Position numbers and translations under genes: made by a program
Shown here: piece by piece, positions 43,539-52,831 of the stretch
How the letters are laid out: each line of letters begins with the position of its first letter
Position numbering within the stretch: position 1 is the stretch's first letter
Notes under the pieces: generated by a model
Told to the model about the DNA's origin: nothing
Seen by the model: only the letters and a program-made list of their open reading frames with translations
The model's database searches: none
Source of the DNA: Panacagrimonas sp965216845
GTDB taxonomy: Bacteria > Pseudomonadota > Gammaproteobacteria > Nevskiales > Nevskiaceae
Direction of reading: 5' to 3'
Length of the DNA stretch: 64,000 bases
NCBI GenBank assembly: GCA_965216845.1
Contig: OZ244200.1
Coordinates: 1 to 64,000, forward strand

Positions 43539-43946
43539 ATGTACGACAAACCCCTGCCGGTCATCGACCCCGAAAGCCAGCCCTATTGGGATGCCCTCAA
43601 GCAGAACCGGCTATTGCTCAAGCGCTGCCGCGCCTGCGAACGCTTTCATCACTACCCGCGCGAACTGTGCCCGCACTGCCACTCCGACGACCTGGAATGG
43701 TCGCAGGCTGCCGGCACCGGCCGCATCTACAGCTACACGGTCGCACGGCGCGCGGCCGGCCCCGCGTTCAAGCCCGACGTGCCCTACGTCGTCGCCCTGG
43801 TCGAACTCGACGAAGGCCCGCGCATGATGACCAACATCGTCACGCCGGATGTCGAGTCGGTGCACATCGACCAGCGGGTCACGGTGCACTTTGACGAGGT
43901 CACGCCAGAGGTGACACTGCCCAAGTTCACGGTGAACCCCGCCTGA
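43539..43946 (+). CDS. DUF35 Zn-ribbon/OB-fold protein
   Basis: 135 residues with an intact zinc ribbon (Cys30, Cys33, Cys44, Cys47) followed by the OB-fold strands IYSYTVARRA and VVALVELDEGPRMMTNIV. It starts 4 nt after its thiolase-like partner. In Ltp2-ChsH2 and Sal complexes such a domain positions the acyl-CoA and is required for activity, so the pair likely acts as one enzyme. Confidence 0.9.
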   Translation: MYDKPLPVIDPESQPYWDALKQNRLLLKRCRACERFHHYPRELCPHCHSDDLEWSQAAGTGRIYSYTVARRAAGPAFKPDVPYVVALVELDEGPRMMTNIVTPDVESVHIDQRVTVHFDEVTPEVTLPKFTVNPA

Positions 43947-43985
43947 GGACGCAGCCGTGCATCAGACCGAACCGAGCCGCCGAAC

Positions 43986-45545
43986 ATGAAGACCAAACGG
44001 CCCCTGACCTGGCCAAGCATGCACCCGCTGCGTCGACCGTGGCCGATGAGTATGGGCACCTGCGCACGGGCGGCACTGCCGCTGCTCGCCCTGTGGTCGG
44101 CGGCAGCGTTGCACCCGACAACGGGCTGGGCCGCCAGCGGCATGGCGCCGCTGGGCACCGGCGCCGTGCAGAACGGCCTGGCGGGCGCCGGGACCGCGCT
44201 CGCCGCTGATGCCTTCTTCAATGTGCGCAACCCGGCCGCCGGCGCGAACCTGGAAACGCAACTGGTGCTGGGCCTGGACCTCGGGCGTCCGGATGGTCGC
44301 ATCCAGGCCAAAGATGGCCCGGCAGGGCTGGGCGTGTTCGCGTTCTCGCGGCAATCGCAACAGTCGATCTCGGGCGTACTGCCAGGCCCCCAGTTTGCCT
44401 ACAACCGGCGCCTCAGCCCGCGCTCGGCCTGGGGGCTGTCGGTGAATTTCTCCGGTTTCACCGCCGAGGCCAGCCACGGCAGCGCCGCGTTCGGCGGCTC
44501 GATCCCGTTGATCTCCACCCGCTGCCAGGGACTGCTCGGCGGCGGCGCTCCGGTGCCCGGCAGCATTGATCCCCTCGGGCTCTGCGGCAACAGTCGCAGC
44601 ACCATGAAACTGCAACTGGCGCAGGGTTTTATCGCCGCGAACTACGCCCGCACCTTCGCTCACGGCCTGAGCCTGGGGCTGGCCCCGGTGGTTGCCGTCC
44701 AGACCCTCAGCGCCGACGGCTTCGCGGCGCTGGCCAATTTCTCCAATGACCCGGCAGCCACCAGCGACCACGGCAGCGGCTTGTTCTGGGGCCTGGGCGC
44801 ACGCGTGGGCCTGCTTTGGCAGGTGACCGACGCGTTCGCCGTTGGCGCCGGCTATCACACCCCGATCCAAATGCGCGGCTCGGACCGATACTCGGGCCTG
44901 CTGCCGGGCGGGACCATGGACGTGCCCTCCAGCCTCCACGCGGGCATGGCACTGCGGACCACCGCCCGCCAGCGCCTGTTGATCGATGTCGAACACATCC
45001 GCCACGAGGACAGTCGCGCCCTGTCGAACCGGGTGGACGCACAACGCCTGACCGAGCAATGCCTGCTGCCTCGCCTGGTACAGCTTTCGCTGCCGCTGTC
45101 CACAGCCGTCCGTGCGTCAGCGGATTGCCTTGGTGGCACGCATGGCGCGGGGCTGGGCTGGCGCAATCTGACCGTCTACAAAATCGGGTATGAGTACACC
45201 CGTGGGCCGCTGCAGTTGCGGTTCGGCTATGCGCACAGCCAGCGACCAATGACCGCCGACCAGGCCCCGGCGTCGATGGTGGCGCCGGCCACCAGTCGTC
45301 GCCATCTGGCACTGGGTCTGTCCTGGGCCGCATCGCCGCGCTGGGGAATCGATCTGATGCTGCAACGCGCGCTGCCCGAAACCATTGAAGGACGCAATCC
45401 CTTGAGCCAGATCCAGCTTCAGCTGCTTCCGCCGGCAATCGACGCCGGCGCCGACGGAGCCGACCAAGGCCTGCGCGCCGAGCTGGATACCTGGCAGCTG
45501 GGCCTGGGTCTGCGCATCGCCCTTGGCCGGAGAGCGACGCCATGA
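43986..45545 (+). CDS. OmpP1/FadL-family outer-membrane transporter
   Basis: 519 residues. A hydrophobic signal segment (about 29-49) ends near WAASG; an internal start at Met21 or Met23 is possible. The mature N-terminus has the FadL-type hatch region GAVQNGLAGAGTALAADAFFNVRNPAA, and alternating beta-strands continue to the end. FadL homologues pass hydrophobic compounds (fatty acids, alkanes, aromatics) through the outer membrane. It probably imports the pathway substrate. It overlaps the next CoA-transferase gene by 4 nt. Confidence 0.88.
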   Translation: MKTKRPLTWPSMHPLRRPWPMSMGTCARAALPLLALWSAAALHPTTGWAASGMAPLGTGAVQNGLAGAGTALAADAFFNVRNPAAGANLETQLVLGLDLGRPDGRIQAKDGPAGLGVFAFSRQSQQSISGVLPGPQFAYNRRLSPRSAWGLSVNFSGFTAEASHGSAAFGGSIPLISTRCQGLLGGGAPVPGSIDPLGLCGNSRSTMKLQLAQGFIAANYARTFAHGLSLGLAPVVAVQTLSADGFAALANFSNDPAATSDHGSGLFWGLGARVGLLWQVTDAFAVGAGYHTPIQMRGSDRYSGLLPGGTMDVPSSLHAGMALRTTARQRLLIDVEHIRHEDSRALSNRVDAQRLTEQCLLPRLVQLSLPLSTAVRASADCLGGTHGAGLGWRNLTVYKIGYEYTRGPLQLRFGYAHSQRPMTADQAPASMVAPATSRRHLALGLSWAASPRWGIDLMLQRALPETIEGRNPLSQIQLQLLPPAIDAGADGADQGLRAELDTWQLGLGLRIALGRRATP

Positions 45546-46711
45546 CCGAACCCCCGAACACCTGGCGGCCGCTCAGCGGTCTGCGCGTGCTGGACTTCTC
45601 GCTGCTACTGCCGGGACCGTTCGCCACCGTGACATTGGCCGACCTCGGCGCCGAAGTCATCAAGATCGAACCGCTCACCGGCGACTTCGCACGGCGCATG
45701 GCCGGGCCGATGTTCGCCATGGCCAACCGCAACAAGCAGGTGCTGGCGCTCGATCTGAAAAACCCCGCGACGCGCCCCCTGATCGAACGTCTTGCGCGAT
45801 GGGCCGATCTGGCGGTGGAAGGTTTCCGCCCCGGCGTCGCCGCGCGCCTGCAGGTGGATCACCCCTGCCTGTCAGCGCTGAACCCGCGCCTGATCTATTG
45901 CTCGATTTCCGGCTACGGCCAGGACGGGCCCGCGCGTGATGCGCCCGGCCACGACCTGAACTACATCGCCGCCTCCGGTGGACTGATGTTCGCCGGCCAC
46001 TGGCGCGGCGCACCGCGGCGCTCGGGCATGCCGGTAGCGGACCTGGCGGGCGCCAGCTTCGCGGTGATCGCCATGCTCTCCGCGCTGCACGAGCGCCAAC
46101 GTACCGGCAAAGGGGTGTACCTCGACCTGGCGCTGGCCGACGCCGCATTGGCGTTCACCGCCGCGCGCCACGGACTGGACGCCGAAACAGCGTCGCGAGC
46201 CCACCTCTACCCGACCAACGACGTGTTCGAGACCAGCGACGGCCGCGCGTTGACGCTGGGCATCATCGAACCGCAGTTCTGGCAAGGGTTCGTCGCCGCC
46301 ACCGCCGATATTGCGCCCGATTTCGCCGCCCCCGCCTGGGCCGAGGAAGCCGGTCGCCTGGCCGATGGCGACGCCCTGCACGCCCGCATCACTGAGGTCA
46401 TGCGCAGCCTCAGTTCGAGCCAATGGTTACAGCGCCTGGCGCGCCACGACGTGCCGGCACAGCTGGTACTGTCGCCGGCCGAGGCCGCGCGCGCGCCGCA
46501 GACCCGCGCACGCGAATTGGTCATGGAACACCAGGGTCAGCGCCAATTGCCGTTCCCGGTCCGCGCCGACCAACGCCGAGGTGCGCGCTTTGATCGCGTG
46601 GCGGGCCCGGTCGGCGCCGACGCCGATCAAGTGCTGCTCGACCTGGGCTTCACGGCGTCGCAAATCGACGCACTGCGCACTGCCGGCGCGCTCGCCAGCG
46701 CACCGGACTGA
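45542..46711 (+). CDS. CaiB/BaiF type III CoA-transferase
   Basis: 389 residues. Family features are LRVLDFSLLLPGPFATVTLADLGAEVIKIE, the NRNKQVLALDLKNP strand, and the catalytic Asp in APGHDLNYIAASG (about 139). The GHDLNY variant is the form found in alpha-methylacyl-CoA racemase, so epimerisation of a 2-methyl-branched acyl-CoA is a good hypothesis, in keeping with branched or steroid-like substrates. It is coupled to the FadL gene by a 4-nt overlap. Confidence 0.88.
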   Translation: MTEPPNTWRPLSGLRVLDFSLLLPGPFATVTLADLGAEVIKIEPLTGDFARRMAGPMFAMANRNKQVLALDLKNPATRPLIERLARWADLAVEGFRPGVAARLQVDHPCLSALNPRLIYCSISGYGQDGPARDAPGHDLNYIAASGGLMFAGHWRGAPRRSGMPVADLAGASFAVIAMLSALHERQRTGKGVYLDLALADAALAFTAARHGLDAETASRAHLYPTNDVFETSDGRALTLGIIEPQFWQGFVAATADIAPDFAAPAWAEEAGRLADGDALHARITEVMRSLSSSQWLQRLARHDVPAQLVLSPAEAARAPQTRARELVMEHQGQRQLPFPVRADQRRGARFDRVAGPVGADADQVLLDLGFTASQIDALRTAGALASAPD

Positions 46712-46760
46712 TGCGGCCAACGGCTTTTCCCGAATCATTCCTCACCTGCGAGACCTCCCC

Positions 46761-47576
46761 ATGTCTTCCGCAACGCCCGACACCGGCAGCACGCCCCGCC
46801 TGGCCGCCACCATCCTGATGCTGCGCGACGGCGCCGAAGGTCTGGAGGTCTTCATGGTCGTGCGCCACCACGAAATCGACTTCGCGGCCGGCGCCCTGGT
46901 ATTTCCTGGCGGCAAACTCGCTGCGGGCGATGCAGATCCGCGCGTGCAACCGCGCTGTAGCGGGATCGCTGGGCTGCCGGCCGAGCAGATCGGCCTGCGC
47001 GTTGCCGCGATTCGCGAGGCCTTTGAAGAGTGCGGTGTGCTGCTGGCGCGCGCGTGTGGCGAGCAGGACTTGCTCGGGCCTGAGCGCCTGGCCACACTCG
47101 GGCCGCGTTACCGCAAGGCGCTGGACAAGGGCGAACTCGGCATCGCCGACATGCTCGAGGCCGAAGACCTGGAGCTGGCCTGCGAACAACTGGTGCCCTT
47201 CGCGCACTGGATCACGCCGACCATCATGCCCAAGCGTTTCGACACCCACTTCTACCTCACGGCGGCGCCCGCCGAACAGCTCGCGGTGCACGACGGCAGC
47301 GAACTCGTGGACTCGCTGTGGCTGCGTCCCGCGCAGGCGCTGTCGCAGGCCGCGGCCGGTCTTCACACGCTGGTGCCGGCGACCGAACTCAATGTGAAGA
47401 AACTCGGCGGCTCCGACAGCGTCGATGCCGCCCTGGCCGCAGCGCGGACACAGCCGGTGGTCACGGTGGTGCCGGAAGTGGTCAAGCGCCCGGAGGGCAG
47501 GCGGCTGATCATTCCGGCCGAGGCCGGTTACGGCATCACCGAATTTGCGCCGCCGCAGGCGCCGCCAAAACCCTGA
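46761..47576 (+). CDS. Nudix hydrolase, NUDT19-like (possible acyl-CoA diphosphatase)
   Basis: 271 residues from the ATG at 46,761. It starts with a hydrolase strand AATILMLRDG and has FPGGKL, followed by an insert of about 35 residues before the core REAFEECGVLL of the Nudix box. Such a long insert with this arrangement is seen in NUDT19/NUDT7-type CoA diphosphatases. The location behind CoA-pathway genes supports turnover of CoA or acyl-CoA (inference). The last gene of the plus-strand array, it converges on the SDR at 47,601 across 24 bp. Confidence 0.8.
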   Translation: MSSATPDTGSTPRLAATILMLRDGAEGLEVFMVVRHHEIDFAAGALVFPGGKLAAGDADPRVQPRCSGIAGLPAEQIGLRVAAIREAFEECGVLLARACGEQDLLGPERLATLGPRYRKALDKGELGIADMLEAEDLELACEQLVPFAHWITPTIMPKRFDTHFYLTAAPAEQLAVHDGSELVDSLWLRPAQALSQAAAGLHTLVPATELNVKKLGGSDSVDAALAAARTQPVVTVVPEVVKRPEGRRLIIPAEAGYGITEFAPPQAPPKP

Positions 47577-47600
47577 GCCATCCCTCAGACATCTGCTGCT

Positions 47601-48398
47601 TCAGCCGGGCGTGCTCAGACCGCCATTGACGCTGAGGGTCTGGCCGGTGATCGCAGCCGACTGCGGCCCGGCCAGGAATGCGGTCGCGTTGGCGATGTCG
47701 CGGCAGGTGACATCGAACAGCATGCGCTTGCGCAGATTCTCCAGCATGCCGCCCTTACCCTGATCCGACATCAGCGCCGCAGAGCCGGCGCCCCAGCGCG
47801 GAATGGCGTCGGAAATGAAACTCATCGCCACCACGTTGATGCGGATCTTCTCGCGGCCGAACTCGCGCGCCAGCACGCGACACATCTGCATCATGCCGCT
47901 GGTCGAGCCGCCCAACACCGATTCGCCCACCGTCGCCACCCGGCCGGCGTCGGTGCCGATCATGACCATGCTGCCGCCGCCGGCATCGCGCAGATGCGGC
48001 TGCATGGCGCGAATCGCGTACACCCGCGACAGAAAATGGGCGCGCACGTACTGGTCGTAATGTTCCAGGTCCATGTCCTTGAACAGCCGGAACGAAGGCG
48101 AATCGTGACTGGCACCGGCACCGCTGGCCACCAGCACGTCGATGTGCCCGAACCGTGTGGCGACCCGATCGGCCATCGCCTGCATCTGCGCGGCGTCGAA
48201 CAGGTCCGCAGCTTCAAAACAGGCGCTGCCGCCAGCGGCTTCGATCTCGGCGACCACGGTGGCGCCGGCTTCGGCGTTGCGACCGCTGACCACCACCGTG
48301 GCGCCCTGTTCGGCCAGGCGGATCGCACAGGCGCGACCGATGAATGCCGTCGCGCCCGTGACCACCGCCACCTTGTCCTTGAGTTCTGATGTATTCAT
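47601..48398 (-). CDS. SDR-family protein with altered active site
   Basis: 265 residues with a Rossmann motif TGATAFIGRA and a C-terminal SVNGGLSTPG. The YxxxK region reads VLGGSTSGM, so both Tyr and Lys are replaced, and VASGAG replaces NNAG. A normal dehydrogenase reaction is doubtful. The gene is 33 nt downstream of the MenB/BadI-like crotonase gene on the same strand, so both form one operon, probably under the palindrome at 49,294. Confidence 0.8.
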   Translation of the reverse strand: MNTSELKDKVAVVTGATAFIGRACAIRLAEQGATVVVSGRNAEAGATVVAEIEAAGGSACFEAADLFDAAQMQAMADRVATRFGHIDVLVASGAGASHDSPSFRLFKDMDLEHYDQYVRAHFLSRVYAIRAMQPHLRDAGGGSMVMIGTDAGRVATVGESVLGGSTSGMMQMCRVLAREFGREKIRINVVAMSFISDAIPRWGAGSAALMSDQGKGGMLENLRKRMLFDVTCRDIANATAFLAGPQSAAITGQTLSVNGGLSTPG

Positions 48399-48431
48399 GC
48401 GTCGCTCCTCTGGCGCCGGCGCCGCGTCGCT

Positions 48432-49217
48432 TCAGCGGAACGGGCTGAAGTCTGGCTTGCGTTTTTCCAGAAAGGCGCTGGCGCCCTCGGCCTGCTCGCC
48501 GGTGCGGAAGTAGTTGGGCGCAATCTCGGTAATCATGTCGTTCATGTCGCGCTGCATGACCGGCTCCATCTGGTAGTAGAAGGAACGCTTGAGAATCTTC
48601 AGGCAGGTCGGGCTGACCGCCAGCAATTCGTCCGCCCACTTGCGTACTTCGGCATCGAGCTGGGCCATCGGCACCACGGCGTTGGCCAGACCCCATTCCA
48701 GGGCCTGCGCGGCGGTGTAGCGGCGGCACAGCATCCACAGTTCGCGCGCGCGCTTGTGACCCAGCACGTTGGCGGCGTGGCTGACGATATAGCCGCCGGC
48801 CGGCGAGCCGACGCGGGGACCGTTCTGGCCGAAGATGGCGTGATCGGCGGCAATGGTGAAGTCACAGAAATAGGCAATGTGATGTCCGCCACCGATGGCG
48901 TAGCCGTTGACGCGGGCGATCACCGGCTTGAGGCATTCGGCGATCTGCCGATTGAACGTGAAGTTGAGATCTTCCAGACCGCTCTTGCCGTCCTTGTCGC
49001 CCTTCTCCCAGTTGATGTCGCCGCCCACGCAGAAGGCGCGTTCGCCGGTTCCAGTGAGAACGATGACGCCGACATTGGGATCATTGGCGGCCTGATCGAG
49101 CAGTTCCTGCATCTGCTGGATGTTGTCGCCGGTGAAGGCGTTCAGGGTCTTGGGGCGGTTGAGCGTGATCGTGGCAACATAGTTGTCCACGCTGTACTGC
49201 ACTTCGGCTTCCGACAC
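48432..49217 (-). CDS. Crotonase of the MenB/BadI type (possible ring-cleaving hydrolase)
   Basis: 261 residues. Oxyanion-hole strands FCVGGDI and VNGYAIGGGHHIA are intact. The block FGQNGPRVGSPAGGYIVSH followed by ARELWMLCRRYTAAQALEWGLANAVVP closely follows MenB (dihydroxynaphthoyl-CoA synthase) and BadI (2-ketocyclohexanecarboxyl-CoA hydrolase). Without other menaquinone genes, hydrolytic opening of an alicyclic beta-keto acyl-CoA is the better guess. First gene of a two-gene minus-strand operon with an SDR. Confidence 0.82.
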   Translation of the reverse strand: MSEAEVQYSVDNYVATITLNRPKTLNAFTGDNIQQMQELLDQAANDPNVGVIVLTGTGERAFCVGGDINWEKGDKDGKSGLEDLNFTFNRQIAECLKPVIARVNGYAIGGGHHIAYFCDFTIAADHAIFGQNGPRVGSPAGGYIVSHAANVLGHKRARELWMLCRRYTAAQALEWGLANAVVPMAQLDAEVRKWADELLAVSPTCLKILKRSFYYQMEPVMQRDMNDMITEIAPNYFRTGEQAEGASAFLEKRKPDFSPFR

Positions 49218-49533
49218 GGCGGTGCTCCTTTCGGGGTGTGGTGGGATCGGGCGTGCCGAGCCACGCAGCAGCTCCTCCGGTCGGCACGCAAGTCGAACGT
49301 ATGTTAGTTAGATTACACGACATGCAGGGCGGTTCGCCAGCCGTGGCAAAAGTGAACGACGCACCCGCCCAACGGCGCAACGCCCATGGCCGGGCTGCGC
49401 CTTGTTGCGGCGATGGGCGGATCGACCGTTTCCAGCAACCCGCCAGCGCTCAGTTGACCCGGCCCCCACCACGGTGGCCAACAGCAGGATCGACGCCCGC
49501 ATCGAGCGCCGGCGACCGCAGAAGCGCTGATGC
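49218..49533. other. Intergenic region upstream of the ring-hydrolase operon
   Basis: 316 bp with no gene. It holds the palindrome CGAACGTATGTTAG (49,294-49,307), probably the promoter/operator of the 49,217-to-47,601 operon. The remainder is featureless to me. Confidence 0.6.
49294..49307. promoter_or_regulatory. Operator-like palindrome CGAACGTATGTTAG
   Basis: One mismatch to CTAAC-N4-GTTAG, with the AAC/GTT core kept. It is 77 bp upstream of the crotonase start on the minus strand. Confidence 0.5.
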
Positions 49534-50250
49534 TCAGCCCAGCGGCTGCTCGATGAAGCGCGCAAACCCGGAAACCGGTTCGCGCTCGGTCACCAGACGA
49601 TTGGCGATATGTGTGTTGTCGGCGTAACCCAGCGCCATGCCGCAGACCAGCATCTCTTCCGGCGGCATCGCAATATGCCGGGCGATGATGCCGTGAAACG
49701 GTGTAAATGCCGCCTGCGGGCAGGTATCCAGCCCACGGGCGCGTGCCGCGATCATCACGTTCTGCAGAAACATGCCGTAGTCCATCCAGCTGCCACGCCC
49801 CAGACTGCGGTCGATGGTGAACATCAGCCCGACCGGGGCATCGAAGAAGCGATAGTTGCGTGCATGCTGCGCGTGCATGCGCTGCTTGTCCTGCTTGCCG
49901 ATGCCGAGCAGGCCGTACAGATCCCAGCCCACCTTGCGGCGCCGGTCGATGAACGGGGACTTCCACTCAGACGGGTAATAGTCGTACTCGTCACGATGGG
50001 TTTGCGCCCAATCGGGCTGGTCAAAGGCGTCGAGGATTTCACGGCTCAGGGCGTCTCGCGCAGCGCCGCTGACAACGTGAACCTTCCACGGCTGGGTGTT
50101 GGTTCCCGACGGGGCGCGGGCGGCAACCTGCAATAGCTGTTCAATCGTCTGGCGGGGTACCGGCTGGTCGGTGAACGCACGGATCGAGCGGCGACTTTCG
50201 ATCGCCTGGTCAACAACATTGCCCGCGGGCAATTCAATGGCATCACGCAT
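49534..50250 (-). CDS. Nitroreductase-family flavoprotein
   Basis: 238 residues. The FMN-binding N-terminus RRSIRAFTDQPVP, RAPSGTNTQPWKVHVV and the C-terminal ERE(P)VSGFARF region are typical of NADH-dependent FMN nitroreductases. The physiological substrate may be a quinone, enone or enoate rather than a nitro compound. It is divergent from the thioesterase-CoA ligase operon with 253 bp between, which hold the promoter/operator at 50,440-50,468. Confidence 0.88.
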   Translation of the reverse strand: MRDAIELPAGNVVDQAIESRRSIRAFTDQPVPRQTIEQLLQVAARAPSGTNTQPWKVHVVSGAARDALSREILDAFDQPDWAQTHRDEYDYYPSEWKSPFIDRRRKVGWDLYGLLGIGKQDKQRMHAQHARNYRFFDAPVGLMFTIDRSLGRGSWMDYGMFLQNVMIAARARGLDTCPQAAFTPFHGIIARHIAMPPEEMLVCGMALGYADNTHIANRLVTEREPVSGFARFIEQPLG

Positions 50251-50439
50251 GGTGTATTCAGGTAAGGCGGATTCAGGTCAACGGCGGGAACCTTGCGCAG
50301 GAAAGTGGCAAAGATCAATTGACGGGGTTGCCACGACCCGCCCGGTACGGCTTGCACAGGCTCTGCATGTCTATGGGATTCTTCCGCGAAGGGCTGCAGG
50401 GCGACCTGGCAAGCCCGTGCCTGGCCGCGACGCGGGTGC

Positions 50440-50468
50440 TTGCAACATTTATCTAACGGATGTTAGAT
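50440..50468 (+). promoter_or_regulatory. Promoter with embedded operator ATCTAACGGATGTTAGAT
   Basis: TTGCAA (50,440-50,445), 17 nt, TTAGAT (50,463-50,468). The perfect 7-bp inverted repeat with 4-bp spacer (50,451-50,468) fills the spacer and -10 box, an ideal place for a repressor. It drives the thioesterase gene starting at 50,504. Confidence 0.6.
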
Positions 50469-50503
50469 TGATCTCGAATCCGTGACAAGAACCGCACCCG
50501 ACC

Positions 50504-50986
50504 ATGTCTGGCGCCGACCATCCGTCGAACACGCACTATGCGTCCCTCAGCCAACGCTTCGAACCGGGCCCTCTGCTGGCAGACGCCAAGGACTGGGAAC
50601 AGACTTCATTTTTCAAGTGGATGGGCATGCGCGTGCTCGACGCCGCCGACGGTCGCGGGCGTCTGGTGCTGGACGTACAGGAACATCATCGCGGTGGCGG
50701 CGGAACCGTGGCGGTCAATGGCGGCGTGCTGGCCTACATGCTCGACGCCGTGGTCGGACTGGCGGTGCATTCGAACAACCCCCCCGACACCGTGGGCCAG
50801 GTCACGCTGAGCCTCAATGTCGAGTATCTCGCGCCGGTGATGGTCGCCAGCCAGGTCCTCGGAGAAGGCGAGGTCGTGCGTCGAGGCGGCAGCCTGGCCT
50901 TCGTCGACGGGCGTCTGTACGCCGACGACGGCAGTGTCGCCTGCCGAGCACACGCGGTGCTGCGCGTGTTCCGTCGCCGCGCTTGA
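50504..50986 (+). CDS. PaaI-type hotdog thioesterase
   Basis: 160 residues, single hotdog. TVAVNGGVLAYMLDAVVGLAV matches the PaaI active-site helix (NGG in place of HGG, then Asp), and LSLNVEYLAPV is the central strand. It probably hydrolyses a hydroxylated or aromatic-like acyl-CoA. First gene of the operon controlled by the 50,440 promoter; the CoA ligase follows after 34 nt and the MoxR-VWA-TesB-hydrolase genes follow that without a gap, so it may be one long transcript. Confidence 0.82.
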   Translation: MSGADHPSNTHYASLSQRFEPGPLLADAKDWEQTSFFKWMGMRVLDAADGRGRLVLDVQEHHRGGGGTVAVNGGVLAYMLDAVVGLAVHSNNPPDTVGQVTLSLNVEYLAPVMVASQVLGEGEVVRRGGSLAFVDGRLYADDGSVACRAHAVLRVFRRRA

Positions 50987-51020
50987 GTCCAACGCCAAAC
51001 CAACCCGGAAGACCCAGCGC

Positions 51021-52831
51021 ATGACCGAGCAGAATCTGCACATGGCGGCGAAGTTCACCGCCACCGCCAAAGCAATCCCGAACCATCCCTGCCTGATCCA
51101 GGGCCAGCAGCGCTTGAGCTGGCGGCAGGTGGACGAACGCAGCAACAGCGTGGCCAACGCGTGGCTGCAGGCTGCCACCTTGCAGCGCGGCGACCGGGTC
51201 GCGGTGATGGAACGCAACTCCCCGGCCTACATCGAGAGCTACCTGGCGGCCATGAAGCTGGCGCTGCTGCCCTGCAACGTCAATTACAAGTACCGCGCCG
51301 AAGAACTGTTGTATCTGCTGGAAGATTCCGGTGCGGCCGTGCTGGTGATCAACGAAGATTTCCTGCCGACCTTCGAGCCGATCGCCGACAAGTGCCCGCA
51401 GCTGAAACTGGTGGTGGTGATCGGGCCGTCGGCACAGGCCGCGCAGCCCGCCGGGCGCATGAGCTATGCCGGCTGCCTGGCCGACGGCGCATCCACGGCG
51501 CCCCAACTGTCCTGGGCCGCGCCCAACAATGACGACCTGCTGTTCCTGCTCTACACCGGCGGCACCACCGGATTTCCCAAGGGCGTGATGTGGGACACCA
51601 CGGTGTATCGGGAAATGCACCGTCTGCTGGGGCCGATGGTGCGCGGCATCATCGACCGTTTGCCAAAGGCTCCGGCGTCCATGTTCCGGTCCCGCACCGG
51701 ACACGAGAATGCGATTTCACGCTTCATGCAATCGCCCGTGTTCCGCTGGCTGATCGCGCGGCCATCCGTGCGTGATGCGCTGAGCCGATACGCCGAGCGC
51801 TCGTTCCGCGAACGCGCCAGCGGGCCGCTCGAGCTGGCGGCCAAAAAAGCCCGGGCGATGCGCCGCTTTCCCAATCCCACGCTGGTGACCTGTCCGCTGA
51901 TGCACGGCACCGGCTGGCTCACCGCGATGAACACGCTCACCGCCGGTGACGCGGTGATCTTCCTCGAAGGCGCCAAGTTCGATGCTGCGGAGGCCTGGCG
52001 GACCGTCGAACGCGAGAAGGTCTGCACCCTGATCATCGTCGGCGATGCCTTTGCCGTGCCATTGCTGGAGGAACTGGAGCGCCACCCCTACGACACCTCG
52101 TCGATGCTGATGATGAACAGCTCAGGCGTGGTGTGGTCGCCCAAGGTCAAGCAGGGTCTGCTGAACAAGATCCCGCAGCTGATCATCGTCGATTCGCTGG
52201 GCGCCTCCGAGGGTCTTGGCCGCTCGGAACCGATTACCGCGCAGGAAGACGAAATCAAACCCATGCGCTTTCGCCTGTCCTCTCACATGAAAGTGTTCGA
52301 CGATCAGGACCGCGAAGTCGTGCCGGGCTCCGGGGTCAGCGGACAGCTTGCGATCTGTGGGCTGATCCCGCGCGGCTACTGGCGTGACGAGGCCAAGACA
52401 GCCAAGACCTTCCGCACCATCGACGGCGTTCGCTACTCCATATTCGGCGACGTCTGCATGGTCGAGGCCGATGGCTCGCTGACCCTGCTTGGTCGCGGCT
52501 CCGGGGTCATCAACACCGGCGGCGAGAAGGTGTTCCCCGAAGAAGTGGAAAACGTGATCCGTGACCAGTCCAGCGTCGCCGACTGCGTCGTGGTGGGCGC
52601 TCCGGACCCTCGCTACGGCCAGGTGATCTGCGCGCTGGTCGAGTTCCATCCGGGCATGAGCTGCGCGCTGGACGACATCGCCAATCAATGCGCGGCGCGG
52701 CTGGCCAATTACAAGAAACCCCGTCACCTGTTCGTGGTGGACAAGATTCCCCGCAAGGACAACGGCAAGATGGAATACGTTCGCGCGCGGGAAATGGTCG
52801 CCGAGCGCATTCAGCAGCTGGCGCCATCGGC

